Of a DNA stretch of 64,000 nt, positions 16,083-24,626 are shown in pieces. Under the pieces are notes generated by a model, which saw only the letters and a list, made by a program, of their open reading frames with translations, had not been told where the DNA came from and made no database searches. This DNA is from Thermococcus sibiricus MM 739. GTDB taxonomy: Archaea > Methanobacteriota_B > Thermococci > Thermococcales > Thermococcaceae. How positions within the stretch are numbered: the first letter of the stretch is position 1; every line of letters starts with the position of its first letter. The translations under genes were made by a program, and so were the position numbers. The stretch covers positions 1,666,276 through 1,730,275 of the forward strand of contig NC_012883.1 of NCBI RefSeq assembly GCF_000022545.1, written 5' to 3'.

Positions 16083-16396
16083 ATGGGACTAAAAGAGGCC
16101 ATATTTGCGGGCGGTTGCTTCTGGTGTATGGAGGCAACCTTTGAGAGACAGCCGGGAGTCTTTGAAGCGATAGCGGGTTATACCGGTGAGAAATTGAAAA
16201 CCCCACCTATTAAATTGCTTCCACGGATGAAAAAGGGCACATAGAGGCCTTAAAAGCCCTGTACGACCCAAACCTGGTATCCTAAAACACAGACCATTCC
16301 GATGGGCCTAACTTGTCGTCGTTGCGTCTGACCAGAACGGAAAGTGATAAGACTCGTGAGTTCAAGAAAGGCAGGACTAGGTTTTTCAATGGTTGA
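16083..16396 (+). pseudogene. msrA: Broken methionine sulfoxide reductase A (msrA)
   Basis: The ATG at 16083 opens MGLKEAIFAGGCFWCMEATFERQ, with the exact MsrA active-site GCFWCMEA, followed by PGVFEAIAGYTGEK. The frame then drifts and stops at 16242-16244. A second frame resumes the family pattern (GHIEALKALYDPNLVS), where MsrA has the H-E-valine-rich strand and YDP, and stops again. Further decayed sequence continues to about 16396. The frameshift and stops leave no full MsrA (about 160-180 residues), so methionine sulfoxide repair by this locus is probably lost. Confidence 0.8.
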
Positions 16397-16421
16397 CTAA
16401 TTCTTGTAAAAAATGCCGATA

Positions 16422-16434
16422 AGTTTTTAAAATT
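16422..16434 (+). promoter_or_regulatory. TATA region of purKE
   Basis: AGTTTTTAAAATT lies about 26-30 bases before the candidate ATG codons at 16446, 16452 and 16455. There is no purine-rich ribosome binding site before them, which suggests a leaderless or nearly leaderless transcript. Confidence 0.5.
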
Positions 16435-16454
16435 TTTACATTGATATGTTTATG

Positions 16455-17573
16455 ATGATCGGAATAATTGGTGGTGGACAGTTGGCAAAAATGATGGCTC
16501 AAGAAGCCAGGAAGCTGGGCTTTGGTATAGCAGTGTTAGATCCTCAAGAAAAATGCCCAGTCTGTGGTTTAGCAGACGTCAAAATAACAGGGAGCTTCAT
16601 GGACGGAGAGAAGATAAGGAATCTCGCTGAAATCTCAGATGTCCTAACGTATGACATAGAGCACATAAATGTTGAAGTCCTAAAAGAGCTAGAAGAAGAG
16701 GGATATCCAGTCTACCCTTCTCCAAAAATACTTGAGATAATTCAAGACAAACTCGTTCAGATGGAGACCATGAAAAAAGCAGGTGTCCCGATTCCAAAAT
16801 TCATAAGGGCCGATAGAGATGAACTCACGGAAAAGGCCATTGAATTCGGCGTTCCCTTGGTTCAAAAAACGAGAAGGGGAGGGTATGATGGGAAGGGTGT
16901 GGCGGTCATAAGAACCGAGAAGGAACTTGACAAGCTCCTCCCAACAGATTCAATGCTTCAAGAGTTCGTAGAAATAGAGAAAGAGATAGCAGTAATGGTT
17001 GCTAGGGATCAAGACGGGAACATTGAAGTCTATCCAGTAGTAGAGATGGTCTTTAACGAGGCAAACATCCTTGATTTCCTAGTGGCTCCAGCTCGAATAG
17101 ATGAAGATATCGCTAGAGAGGCCCAGGACATTGCAGTTAAAGTCGTTGAGGCTCTAGACGGGGTAGGAATATTTGGGATTGAGATGTTCCTGTCAAAAGA
17201 CGGCACGGTTCTCTTAAACGAAGTGGCCCCCAGGCCTCACAACTCAGGTCATTATACAATAGAAGCCTGCATGACAAGCCAGTTTGAGCAACACATAAGA
17301 GCCATTACCGGTCTGCCACTGGGAAACTCTGAGCTTCTGGTCCCTGCCGTAATGTTCAACGTTCTGGGCGAAGGCTATGGAAGACCAAAAGTTCTCGGAA
17401 TGAAGGAAGCCCTGAGATATCCTGGGGTGTATGTGCATATTTACGGCAAACCTGTTGTTAGGCCTTTAAGAAAAATGGGGCACGTTACCGTTGTTAATAA
17501 GGACTTAGGTAAAGCCCTAGAAGTTGCCCAAAAAGTCAAGAGAATTATTAAGGTGGTGGGAGATGACCCCTAA
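16455..17573 (+). CDS. purK: N5-carboxyaminoimidazole ribonucleotide synthase (PurK)
   Basis: About 372 residues. It starts [18 protein letters not shown] and shows the ATP-grasp pattern: [54 protein letters not shown] and the metal site '[26 protein letters not shown]'. It uses ATP and bicarbonate to make N5-CAIR from AIR in purine synthesis. ATGs at 16446 and 16452 are alternative starts. The stop overlaps the purE start, so the two are translationally linked. Confidence 0.93.
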   Translation: MIGIIGGGQLAKMMAQEARKLGFGIAVLDPQEKCPVCGLADVKITGSFMDGEKIRNLAEISDVLTYDIEHINVEVLKELEEEGYPVYPSPKILEIIQDKLVQMETMKKAGVPIPKFIRADRDELTEKAIEFGVPLVQKTRRGGYDGKGVAVIRTEKELDKLLPTDSMLQEFVEIEKEIAVMVARDQDGNIEVYPVVEMVFNEANILDFLVAPARIDEDIAREAQDIAVKVVEALDGVGIFGIEMFLSKDGTVLLNEVAPRPHNSGHYTIEACMTSQFEQHIRAITGLPLGNSELLVPAVMFNVLGEGYGRPKVLGMKEALRYPGVYVHIYGKPVVRPLRKMGHVTVVNKDLGKALEVAQKVKRIIKVVGDDP

Positions 17574-18087
17574 AGTAGGAATTATAATGGGTAGCGATTC
17601 CGATTTGCCGGTCATGAAGGAAGCTGCTAAAGTTCTCGAGGAATTTGGTGTAGAGTATGAAATAACAATAGTTTCAGCCCACAGAACTCCAGAAAGGATG
17701 TATGAATACGCCAAGACGGCAAGAGAGAGGGGTGTTGAAGTTATAATTGCAGGCGCAGGCGGGGCTGCTCATCTGCCAGGAATGACAGCTTCGATAACGA
17801 CTCTTCCAGTAATCGGGGTTCCTGTCAAGAGCAAGGCTTTGAATGGCTTGGATTCCCTTCTCTCGATAGTCCAAATGCCTAGCGGAGTGCCAGTAGCGAC
17901 AGTGGCAATAAACAATGCCAAAAATGCTGCCCTGCTCGCCTTGAGAATACTTTCGATAAAGTATCCCGAGATTGCAGAAAAGCTGGAGAAATACAGGGAA
18001 GAAATGAGAAAAACCGTTGAAGAGAAAGCCAAGAAGCTTGAAAAGATAGGATGGGCAAAATACCTCGGAGAAGGACTCAACGGGTGA
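17563..18087 (+). CDS. purE: N5-carboxyaminoimidazole ribonucleotide mutase (PurE)
   Basis: About 174 residues from ATG 17563 after AGGTGGTGGGAG; a longer in-frame start at 17524 would run into PurK. Signatures are [42 protein letters not shown] and '[20 protein letters not shown]', the class I PurE active site that shifts the carboxylate of N5-CAIR to CAIR. The length and the partner PurK agree with a class I enzyme. Confidence 0.96.
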   Translation: MTPKVGIIMGSDSDLPVMKEAAKVLEEFGVEYEITIVSAHRTPERMYEYAKTARERGVEVIIAGAGGAAHLPGMTASITTLPVIGVPVKSKALNGLDSLLSIVQMPSGVPVATVAINNAKNAALLALRILSIKYPEIAEKLEKYREEMRKTVEEKAKKLEKIGWAKYLGEGLNG

Positions 18088-18097
18088 AGCATTGGGG

Positions 18098-18127
18098 CTG
18101 ACCTCCTCCCCGCCCTGAAGTGCGAGG
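18098..18127. repeat. Solitary end of a TnpB-type element
   Basis: CTGACCTCCTCCCCGCC (18098-18114) is identical to 26016-26032, the outer end of the TnpB element. The next bases (CTGAAGTGCGAGG) match the opposite arm of that element's terminal hairpin (CTGAAGGGCGAGG). No transposase gene is nearby. It lies ten bases after the purE stop. It is probably a scar or a minimal palindromic element derived from the same family, and could act as a structured RNA or terminator. Confidence 0.65.
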
Positions 18128-18299
18128 CTTTCAAAGAAAAATCAAGAATAAAGAGCCCAGAAACAATTTTAGTTCTCCCAAGGAACTACCAGCGAGGGAA
18201 CTTTTATTGCTCTGTTTTGATTTTTTATTCAAGAAAACTCAAAAGTGTCCTCCGAAAACGTTAATAGGAACAATAACAAACATAAAAATGGTGATGAAC

Positions 18300-18824
18300 A
18301 TGGAGATAACCGACAAGGAAGTTTTTGAAATTGCATTAAATGCCGAAATAAAGGCAAAAGAAGCCTATGAAAAGATGGCGTCCCTTGTGAAAAGTGACAT
18401 TATTAGAGATGAGCTTTTGTTTCTGGCCAAGGAGGAGGACAAGCATAGACAGATAATAGAGAAGATGGCCGAAAAGTTTAAAGAGAGTGAAGGAGAGCCC
18501 AAAAAGATTGAGATAGAGGTCATGGGCGAGTTCAAGGTTATTGCTGAAAAGATGGCCGAGGCTATAAAGAAGCCGGATTTTAACCTTGACGAAGTTTACG
18601 AGATAGCCATGGAGGCCGAGCTTGTGAGTGAAAAACTCTACAAAGAGCTCGCAAGCTATGGGGCAAACGAGAAAACCAAGTTTGTACTAAAAATGCTCGC
18701 AGATATGGAGAGGCAACACTTTAACATTCTCAAGAAGCAGTATGAGTATATCATGCAGTATCCGGATGTGTATAAGGAAGAGCTCTACGACCAGCTCATA
18801 AAGGATATAAACTTCAACTTCTGA
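18300..18824 (+). CDS. Rubrerythrin-like ferritin-family diiron protein
   Basis: 174 residues from ATG 18300, four bases after GGTGAT (18290-18295). The two halves each hold an E...ExxH pair: 'ALNAEIKAKEAYEKM' with LAKEEDKHRQII, then 'AMEAELVSEKLYKELA' with DMERQHFNILKKQYEYI. This gives a four-helix diiron site but no rubredoxin domain. Such proteins in anaerobes handle peroxide or iron. It is one of several paralogues in this window; the others are at 19996, 34134 and 37894. Confidence 0.85.
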   Translation: MEITDKEVFEIALNAEIKAKEAYEKMASLVKSDIIRDELLFLAKEEDKHRQIIEKMAEKFKESEGEPKKIEIEVMGEFKVIAEKMAEAIKKPDFNLDEVYEIAMEAELVSEKLYKELASYGANEKTKFVLKMLADMERQHFNILKKQYEYIMQYPDVYKEELYDQLIKDINFNF

Positions 18825-18889
18825 GATTTGATTTAATCTTCCGAGGATATAAAGACAAAGCTGGCAAAAATAAGAACCGAACCCCTCCT

Positions 18890-19420
18890 TTAGTTCTTTT
18901 TCTTCAACACGACGAACTCCTTGTAGTCCATCACCTTGATGAAGCCCTTTCTAAGATAGTACGAATATGCTTCAAGATCCGGGAATGTTATAACGTAGGG
19001 GTCTTTTCCAAGTTCTCCCAGCCTTTTAAACGCAAATTCAAGGAGCCTTGAGCCGTGGCCTTTGCCCCTATAAGATGGATCAACCATGACGAACTCGATG
19101 AGGCCTGTTTTTTCGTTTTTAATCTCCTCTGGCACCCACCAGACATCCTTACCCTCAAGGTTGTAAACCAGCGCCATGGTGCCGATTATTTTTTCATCCT
19201 TGCCCTTAAGAATGTAGAGCTCGTCGAACTCTTTTCCAAGGCGAAACTCAAGGAAGGGCTCGTAGACCCTTTTAAACCTCTCAAAATCATCAGGAGATGG
19301 CTTGTTTTCTACCCATTCCAGCGCTGGATAGGCACCGTTCGTGCCCTTATAAACTCTGAAGACAAATCTCAAGAGTTCTTCTTTTAGAGAAAGTGAGTTT
19401 TTTACTTTTATGATTTCCAT
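18890..19420 (-). CDS. GNAT-family acetyltransferase
   Basis: 176 residues from ATG 19420 after GGGAGG. The acetyl-CoA binding motif appears as 'GLIEFVMVDPSYRGKGHGSRLLEFAFKRL', with the pantetheine-binding R/Q-x-x-G-x-G loop at RGKGHG, and the C-terminal strand includes SYYLRKGFIKVMDYKEFVVL. The N-terminal half is unusual and aromatic-rich. The substrate is unknown. It converges with the ferritin-like gene to its left. Confidence 0.82.
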   Translation of the reverse strand: MEIIKVKNSLSLKEELLRFVFRVYKGTNGAYPALEWVENKPSPDDFERFKRVYEPFLEFRLGKEFDELYILKGKDEKIIGTMALVYNLEGKDVWWVPEEIKNEKTGLIEFVMVDPSYRGKGHGSRLLEFAFKRLGELGKDPYVITFPDLEAYSYYLRKGFIKVMDYKEFVVLKKKN

Positions 19421-19472
19421 GTTGCCTCCCATAAGATTTAGCCTAGTTTTCTAAAAAGGGTTGCGGTAAAAA

Positions 19473-19496
19473 GATTTATTAATTAGGTCATCCTAA
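19473..19496 (+). promoter_or_regulatory. Promoter with TTAGG-N4-CCTAA operator
   Basis: A TATA-like GATTTATTAA at 19473-19482 is followed directly by the inverted repeat TTAGG-TCAT-CCTAA (19483-19496), placed to block or control transcription start of the Bcp-type peroxiredoxin. The same 5-4-5 palindrome occurs at 33589-33602 before the ZIP transporter. It resembles half-sites of DtxR/IdeR-type metal regulators; the regulator here is unknown. Confidence 0.5.
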
Positions 19497-19512
19497 TAAA
19501 CTTGGTGGTCGT

Positions 19513-19983
19513 ATGGAATACCTTAACATTAAAGTTCTGGATGAAGATGGAAATGAAAAGCCACTTAGCGACTTTGTCCTTGGCAAGTGGACAGTTCTTT
19601 ACTTCTATCCCAAGGACAACACACCCGGCTGTACAACCGAGGCAAAGGAATTCACGGAACTTATTGAGGAGTTTGAGAAACTCGGCTTTCAGGTGATTGG
19701 TGTTTCCTGCGATTCTCCCAAAAGTCACAGAAAATTCAAGGAAAAACACGGATTAAAGATTAGACTCATCAGCGATCCAAACGCTGAGCTTCATAAAGGC
19801 CTCGGCGCGTGGGGAAAGAAGAAGCGCTACGGCAGGGAATACGAGGGCGCGATAAGGAGCACTTTCATCCTCAGCCCGAAGGGCGAGATACTTTGGAAGA
19901 AGATAAAAGTAAAAGCAAAAGGACACGCGAAAGAAGTACTCGAGGAGGCCAAAAGATTAATATCTCTAGAAAACCAGATTTAA
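19513..19983 (+). CDS. Bcp/PrxQ-type peroxiredoxin
   Basis: 156 residues of the AhpC/TSA superfamily, BCP branch. The peroxidatic Cys sits in YPKDNTPGCTTEAKEF. The resolving Cys five residues later, found in many Bcp proteins, is replaced by Lys. The only other Cys is in GVSCDSPKSH, so it is either a 1-Cys enzyme or uses a distant partner. It reduces hydroperoxides using thiol donors. It is followed 12 bases later by a ferritin-like gene, a likely operon for oxidative stress. Confidence 0.9.
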   Translation: MEYLNIKVLDEDGNEKPLSDFVLGKWTVLYFYPKDNTPGCTTEAKEFTELIEEFEKLGFQVIGVSCDSPKSHRKFKEKHGLKIRLISDPNAELHKGLGAWGKKKRYGREYEGAIRSTFILSPKGEILWKKIKVKAKGHAKEVLEEAKRLISLENQI

Positions 19984-19995
19984 ACGGGTGATTAC

Positions 19996-20472
19996 ATGAA
20001 AGAGATTAACGCACTTGCACTGGCTTTGGAGGTTGAAAAGGCAGAGCTTAGGTTTTATATCGAAATGGCTAAAAAGGCAAAGGATGAGAGGGCAAAAAGG
20101 ATGTTCCTCTTTTTAGCTGGGGAAGAAGCTGAACATTGGGACGTTTTTGAGAAGATGTTCGTGGAGAAGCTTCTCCAAAACCCGGAAGTTCCACAGGTCG
20201 ACAAAGAGCTTTTACAAAAACTTACTCCAAAATACGAGGGAGAAATAAGTGAAGTTAAGGCTGTAGAATTAGGAATGGAACAGGAAAAACTCACATGGGA
20301 ATTTTATGAGGAGGCTGCAGAAGAAGCGGAGGATGAAAATCTTAAGAAAATCTTCAGGGAGCTGGCAAAGGTAGAAAAGAGCCACTACGAGCTGCTCAAG
20401 GCCCAATATGACTCTGTGATGAAAACAGGGATATGGATGGATTACCAAGATTTTAGCCTTGAGGTGGATTGA
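19996..20472 (+). CDS. Rubrerythrin-like ferritin-family diiron protein
   Basis: 158 residues. Diiron ligands can be read in two halves: ALEVEKAELRFYIEMAKKA with LAGEEAEHWDVF, and 'GMEQEKLTWEFYEEAAEEA' with LAKVEKSHYELLKAQYDSV. There is no rubredoxin domain. It probably shares a transcript with the Bcp-type peroxiredoxin just upstream, which supports a role in peroxide or iron handling. Confidence 0.85.
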   Translation: MKEINALALALEVEKAELRFYIEMAKKAKDERAKRMFLFLAGEEAEHWDVFEKMFVEKLLQNPEVPQVDKELLQKLTPKYEGEISEVKAVELGMEQEKLTWEFYEEAAEEAEDENLKKIFRELAKVEKSHYELLKAQYDSVMKTGIWMDYQDFSLEVD

Positions 20473-20661
20473 AAATGGGCTGTTTCGTAGATAGTTAAAA
20501 GCTTACTTGGTTTTGTTTCCGCAATTTTTAAATGGTTTTGAGGTGAGTATAAGCCCAAGACTCTTTCCAGGTTTCTTTTCAATCTCAGGAATAAGGTATT
20601 AAAAACGAAAAGTACCTGATTTAACAGGCTGCTTGGAATTTCAGGTCTCGCCCCTTAGTGA

Positions 20662-21264
20662 TCAAATCCGCTCTCCCTTTATCACATAAATTGCTGAGCC
20701 ACCAATGTATGTTGTATGATCGCTCATCCTTTCGAGATGTCTGAGTATCAAAGCCTCAACGGCTTTACAGATGTTCGAATCCTTATTGAGTTCCTCTATA
20801 CTTGCTAGATAAAGCTTATCCACCTTTTCGTCTGATTCTAAAAGCCTCCCGACAGATGTTTCATCCCCTTCCAAGAAAGCTCTGAGTGCAAGCTCAACCA
20901 TTTTCTTGACAATTTTAAGTGCTTGTTTTGATCTTTCAAATTCACATCCTGGGTTTGTTATTTTCAGTGTCCTCTCTATTTCCATAGAATACCTTGAAAT
21001 TCTATATAAGTCGTAGCTTACATCTATTGATGCTTGAATATACCTCAGGTCAGATGCCATTGGTTGATACCTTACTAGGAGTTCGGTTGCAATCTCTACA
21101 AGCTCATTCCTGAGGATGTGAAGCTTGCTTGAATTATCTTCTATGCTATCACCCTCCCCTCCTAAGACACTTTCAAGGGAGTTAACGCACTCCAAAACCG
21201 TGCCTCCCATCTCCTGGAGTATCTTCTCAATTTGCTTTAATCCTAAATCCAAGAGTTTTCTCAT
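20662..21264 (-). CDS. phoU: PhoU-family phosphate regulator
   Basis: 200 residues, all helical, with the PhoU repeat pattern '...[36 protein letters not shown]' and a second repeat near '[30 protein letters not shown]'. PhoU-type proteins bind metal clusters and restrain the Pst phosphate importer. It is the last gene of the pst cluster and overlaps pstB by four bases. Confidence 0.93.
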   Translation of the reverse strand: MRKLLDLGLKQIEKILQEMGGTVLECVNSLESVLGGEGDSIEDNSSKLHILRNELVEIATELLVRYQPMASDLRYIQASIDVSYDLYRISRYSMEIERTLKITNPGCEFERSKQALKIVKKMVELALRAFLEGDETSVGRLLESDEKVDKLYLASIEELNKDSNICKAVEALILRHLERMSDHTTYIGGSAIYVIKGERI

Positions 21265-22022
21265 CCCAACACCCCCGTAACGTACTGTTCGGTAAGCTCA
21301 TGTTCAGGATTTTCAAAAACCTTCCTTGTAGGCCCCACCTCTACGAGTTCACCAATATAGATGAAAGCAACATAATCGCTCACTCTGGCAGCTTGTGCTG
21401 GAGAATGGGTAACCAAGATTATTGTGTATTCGTTCTTGAGTTCAAAAAGTAACTCCTCTATTTTCTTTGTTCCAACGGGGTCTATATTTGCTGTAGGCTC
21501 ATCCATCAGCAGAATCTTTGGCTTCATTGCGAGAGCCCTTGCAAGTACCAACCTCTGCCTCTGCCCACCACTTAGGTTTGAGGGATAGTCATTGAGCCTG
21601 TTCTTCACTTCATCCCATAATGCCGCCTTCTTCAGGGCCCATTCAACCCTTTCATCTATCTCCCCCTTTGACCTCACAAGTCCATTTAGCTTCAGCCCTA
21701 TTGCAACATTATCATATATAGTCAAGTGGGGGAACGGGTTAGGGTACTGAAAAACCATGCCAACTTCTCTCCTGACTTCAATCGGATCAACTTCTGGATT
21801 GTAAACGTCTCTTCCAAAGATTTTAACTTTCCCCTCTACTCTAGCTTCTTCGTTGAGCTCAAGGAGCCTGTTGAATGCCCTGAGCATAGTCGATTTCCCA
21901 CATCCGCTTGGCCCCATAACAGCAAAGACAGTATTTCTTGGAACCTTCAAGTCCACACCCTTAATCACCATATTGTCCCCGTAGTAAACTCTAAGATCTT
22001 CAGTTTCAAGCGCAAACTTCAT
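21261..22022 (-). CDS. pstB: Phosphate ABC importer ATPase (PstB)
   Basis: 253 residues from ATG 22022 after GGAGGTGAG; the longer open frame runs into pstA. Motifs are Walker [12 protein letters not shown], '[20 protein letters not shown]' (PstB Q-loop), signature [15 protein letters not shown], Walker [14 protein letters not shown] and switch [13 protein letters not shown]. It energises phosphate uptake with PstA and PstC. Confidence 0.97.
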   Translation of the reverse strand: MKFALETEDLRVYYGDNMVIKGVDLKVPRNTVFAVMGPSGCGKSTMLRAFNRLLELNEEARVEGKVKIFGRDVYNPEVDPIEVRREVGMVFQYPNPFPHLTIYDNVAIGLKLNGLVRSKGEIDERVEWALKKAALWDEVKNRLNDYPSNLSGGQRQRLVLARALAMKPKILLMDEPTANIDPVGTKKIEELLFELKNEYTIILVTHSPAQAARVSDYVAFIYIGELVEVGPTRKVFENPEHELTEQYVTGVLG

Positions 22023-22855
22023 AACATCCTCACCTCCCTGAGGCTGAGTCTTACCGGGATGAATATTCCAAAGAATATCAGAAGTAGAATCAACGATGCC
22101 CCCCATGCGATCTCGTGGTGTTCCCGTGCAGGACTCTGGATTAGGTTGTAGATTAATAGTGGAATTGCTCCAACGGGCTTTCCAATGCCAATTTGATATG
22201 TCTCATATGAACCGCCAACCGTGAAAAGAAGAGGCGCCGTTTCGCCGGCTACCTTAGCAATCCCTATGAGGAAACCCGTTAAAATTCCTCTCTTTGCCAT
22301 TGGCACTAAGATTCTAAAAACAGCCTTTACTCTTGTTACTCCAAGGGAAAAGGCTGCTTCTCTATATGCGAACGGAATTTGTCTCATTGCTTCATGTGTG
22401 TAAACCGCAACATAGGGTATCATTATTATCGCCAGTGCTAACGCTCCAGCAAGGGTTGAGTACGTGCCCATTGGGACAACCAAAATCTGCATGACAAAGA
22501 CTCCCACAAGTATCGTCGGAAATTCGAGCATTATCTGGAGCAGGAACTTGGTCGCCCTTCCAAGTATGCTTTTCGGGTATTCATAGGCATATACCCCTAC
22601 AAAAAAACCAACCGAAAGACCCATTAGAGAGGCAAGAAGGGTCAGAAATAGAGTTCCGAGAATAGCGGGCCCTATACCGCCCTCTGAAAGTGTTCCGGTT
22701 ATGAAGGTTATCCCCCTATTCAAAATTACGTGGATACCATTCTTAAATACGCTGTAAACTATGTGAAAGAGAGGGAGGAACATCAACACCACTAAAGTCC
22801 CAACAAGACCTAAAAACACCTTTTCCTTGAGCTTTCTTACCTTATAGCCTGACAT
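22019..22855 (-). CDS. pstA: Phosphate ABC importer permease (PstA)
   Basis: 278 residues with about six membrane helices. The coupling motif is [29 protein letters not shown], and a family feature is [17 protein letters not shown]. It overlaps pstC at its start and pstB at its end by a few bases, as expected for a coupled operon. Confidence 0.95.
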   Translation of the reverse strand: MSGYKVRKLKEKVFLGLVGTLVVLMFLPLFHIVYSVFKNGIHVILNRGITFITGTLSEGGIGPAILGTLFLTLLASLMGLSVGFFVGVYAYEYPKSILGRATKFLLQIMLEFPTILVGVFVMQILVVPMGTYSTLAGALALAIIMIPYVAVYTHEAMRQIPFAYREAAFSLGVTRVKAVFRILVPMAKRGILTGFLIGIAKVAGETAPLLFTVGGSYETYQIGIGKPVGAIPLLIYNLIQSPAREHHEIAWGASLILLLIFFGIFIPVRLSLREVRML

Positions 22856-23786
22856 TTGCTTCCCACCTCCTCAAGAGATAAAGTCCCGCCAAGTTAACGG
22901 TCAAGCCTATTGCAAATAGGGCCAAACCAGCAGAAAACAGAGCCGAGGTCATATACTCATATATGAAGGCATTTCCATACTGGTTTGCTATCAATGATGA
23001 TATTGTGTATCCGGGAGCAGATAAAGCCAAGCTCAAGTTGAACGTGTTCCCTATCACCAAGCTGACTGCCGCAGTTTCTCCAATAGCCCTCCCAAACGCT
23101 AAGATTATACCTGAATAAACGGCCGGCTTTATATATCCCAGCAGGATTTTTGTCGCCTCAAGTTGGGTTGCACCAAGGCTGTAAATTGCTTCGCGGTAAG
23201 TGAATGGTATCATCTGATAGGCTTCTCGTATTATGGCTGCAGCGAATGGGGTCACCATTATCCCAAGTAAAACACCGGCGGAGAAATAACTAAACCCCGT
23301 TATTGGGGGATAGGAAAATATGGGCAAGAAGGATAGGTAATCATATAAGGGCTGCATAACGACCCTCTTTAAAAGGGGAACGAGGACAAAAACTCCCCAT
23401 ATTCCGTATATTATCGTGGGCAAACCAGCCATAATATCCGAAAGGATTATTAGCCACTCTTTAATCCTTTTTGGAGCATAATCAACGACAAAAACCGAGT
23501 AAGCTAAAGAAAGCGGCAAGGCCACGAGTATTGCTATTACAGAAGTATATAAACTACCCCATATTGCCGCGAGCACACCGTAATATTCCTCGCTGGGCTC
23601 TTCAGCAGCTTTCCACACGTTTTTAATGTATATATCAAGACCTTCTCTGTGAAATATTGGCATCGAGTTGTATACATAGACAAGTAGCATAAGGAGGAAA
23701 AGCCCAAAGACAAAGCCTACAAAGGGAAGCAAGATGTGGTTTAGATTAACTTTCCTCTTTCCCACCTTTAGTAGAGCAGACATCAT
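22842..23786 (-). CDS. pstC: Phosphate ABC importer permease (PstC)
   Basis: 314 residues, six main membrane helices with a large external loop near residues 40-70. The coupling helix is REAIYSLGATQLEATKILLGYI, and GRAIGETAAVSLVIGN is the conserved PstC segment. Two adjacent ATG codons (23786, 23783) follow GAGGGG. The start overlaps the stop of the TIM-barrel gene. Confidence 0.95.
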   Translation of the reverse strand: MMSALLKVGKRKVNLNHILLPFVGFVFGLFLLMLLVYVYNSMPIFHREGLDIYIKNVWKAAEEPSEEYYGVLAAIWGSLYTSVIAILVALPLSLAYSVFVVDYAPKRIKEWLIILSDIMAGLPTIIYGIWGVFVLVPLLKRVVMQPLYDYLSFLPIFSYPPITGFSYFSAGVLLGIMVTPFAAAIIREAYQMIPFTYREAIYSLGATQLEATKILLGYIKPAVYSGIILAFGRAIGETAAVSLVIGNTFNLSLALSAPGYTISSLIANQYGNAFIYEYMTSALFSAGLALFAIGLTVNLAGLYLLRRWEANVRL

Positions 23787-24592
23787 AATCCCCTCTTGCT
23801 GACTCTTATTGGGAAAGCTGGCCTCACGTACTTAACTCTCTTAACCGAAAGGATACTTCTCAAAACATTTTCCCTGTCCCAATAATCCCTTATCTCCCAG
23901 ATCACGTTCTTTGGCCTCAGAGAAAGTATTTTTGGGATTAAGTCGTCAAAATTAATGCGCCCTTCACCTAAGGCCCTGTGCTCGTCTTTTGCCCCGTTAT
24001 TGTCGTGAAGATGCACATGCTCTATTCCAGGTAGTAGCATGTACTCTTCTACGCCGAGCCCGTATTTGAGTGAGTTTATAAAGGCATGCCCTATATCGAA
24101 ACACACGGAAACGTTTTCTTCAAGAAATGGAATTAGCTCATGCGGAAATGCACCAATCCTGTTATCAATTAAGTTTTCAATGACTAGCTTGACCCCGTAC
24201 TCCTCAGCCACTGCGGAAAGCTCCATCATTTGTTTCCTTGTGTTCACAAGGGCTTTATGGTAGCTGTCCTTAATATCACCTCCGTGAACAACAACGTATT
24301 TTGCATCGAGCGTCCGGGCTATTTCGAAAACATTCTCCATAATCTCTATATTCTTTCTTGAATTTACGCAGAGGTCAACTCTAATGTTTCTTCCATCCGA
24401 GGTAGGCGCGTGAAGTGTAAATTCAACGTCAAGTGTTAGCAAACCATGAAGGACATCCCAGTCTATACCCTTATCAGTTAGACCTCTAAGACCATCAAAG
24501 CCGAGCTCAATAACATCAATTGGTAGTTCATCAATAGAAAATCCATTTCCTGAGATTTCCCTGATTATATAGGAGTTTACTCCTACCTTCAT
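23783..24592 (-). CDS. AP-endonuclease-2-like TIM-barrel protein (sugar isomerase/epimerase fold) inside the pst operon
   Basis: About 269 residues from ATG 24592 after GGTGAT. Xylose-isomerase-like metal-site patterns are seen: 'FTLHAPTSDGRNIRVD', 'AKYVVVHGGDIKDS', LVIENL, CFDIGHAFIN, HVHLHDNNGAKDEHRALGEG and VIWEI. These supply the usual His, Glu and Asp ligands. The reaction is unknown; relatives include sugar isomerases, epimerases and endonuclease IV. It lies between pstS and pstC with a four-base overlap into pstC, so a link to phosphate or phosphorylated compounds is inferred. Confidence 0.82.
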   Translation of the reverse strand: MKVGVNSYIIREISGNGFSIDELPIDVIELGFDGLRGLTDKGIDWDVLHGLLTLDVEFTLHAPTSDGRNIRVDLCVNSRKNIEIMENVFEIARTLDAKYVVVHGGDIKDSYHKALVNTRKQMMELSAVAEEYGVKLVIENLIDNRIGAFPHELIPFLEENVSVCFDIGHAFINSLKYGLGVEEYMLLPGIEHVHLHDNNGAKDEHRALGEGRINFDDLIPKILSLRPKNVIWEIRDYWDRENVLRSILSVKRVKYVRPAFPIRVSKRGL

Positions 24593-24626
24593 TTTTATCA
24601 CCGGAAGAAAATTGAAATATGAAAAA

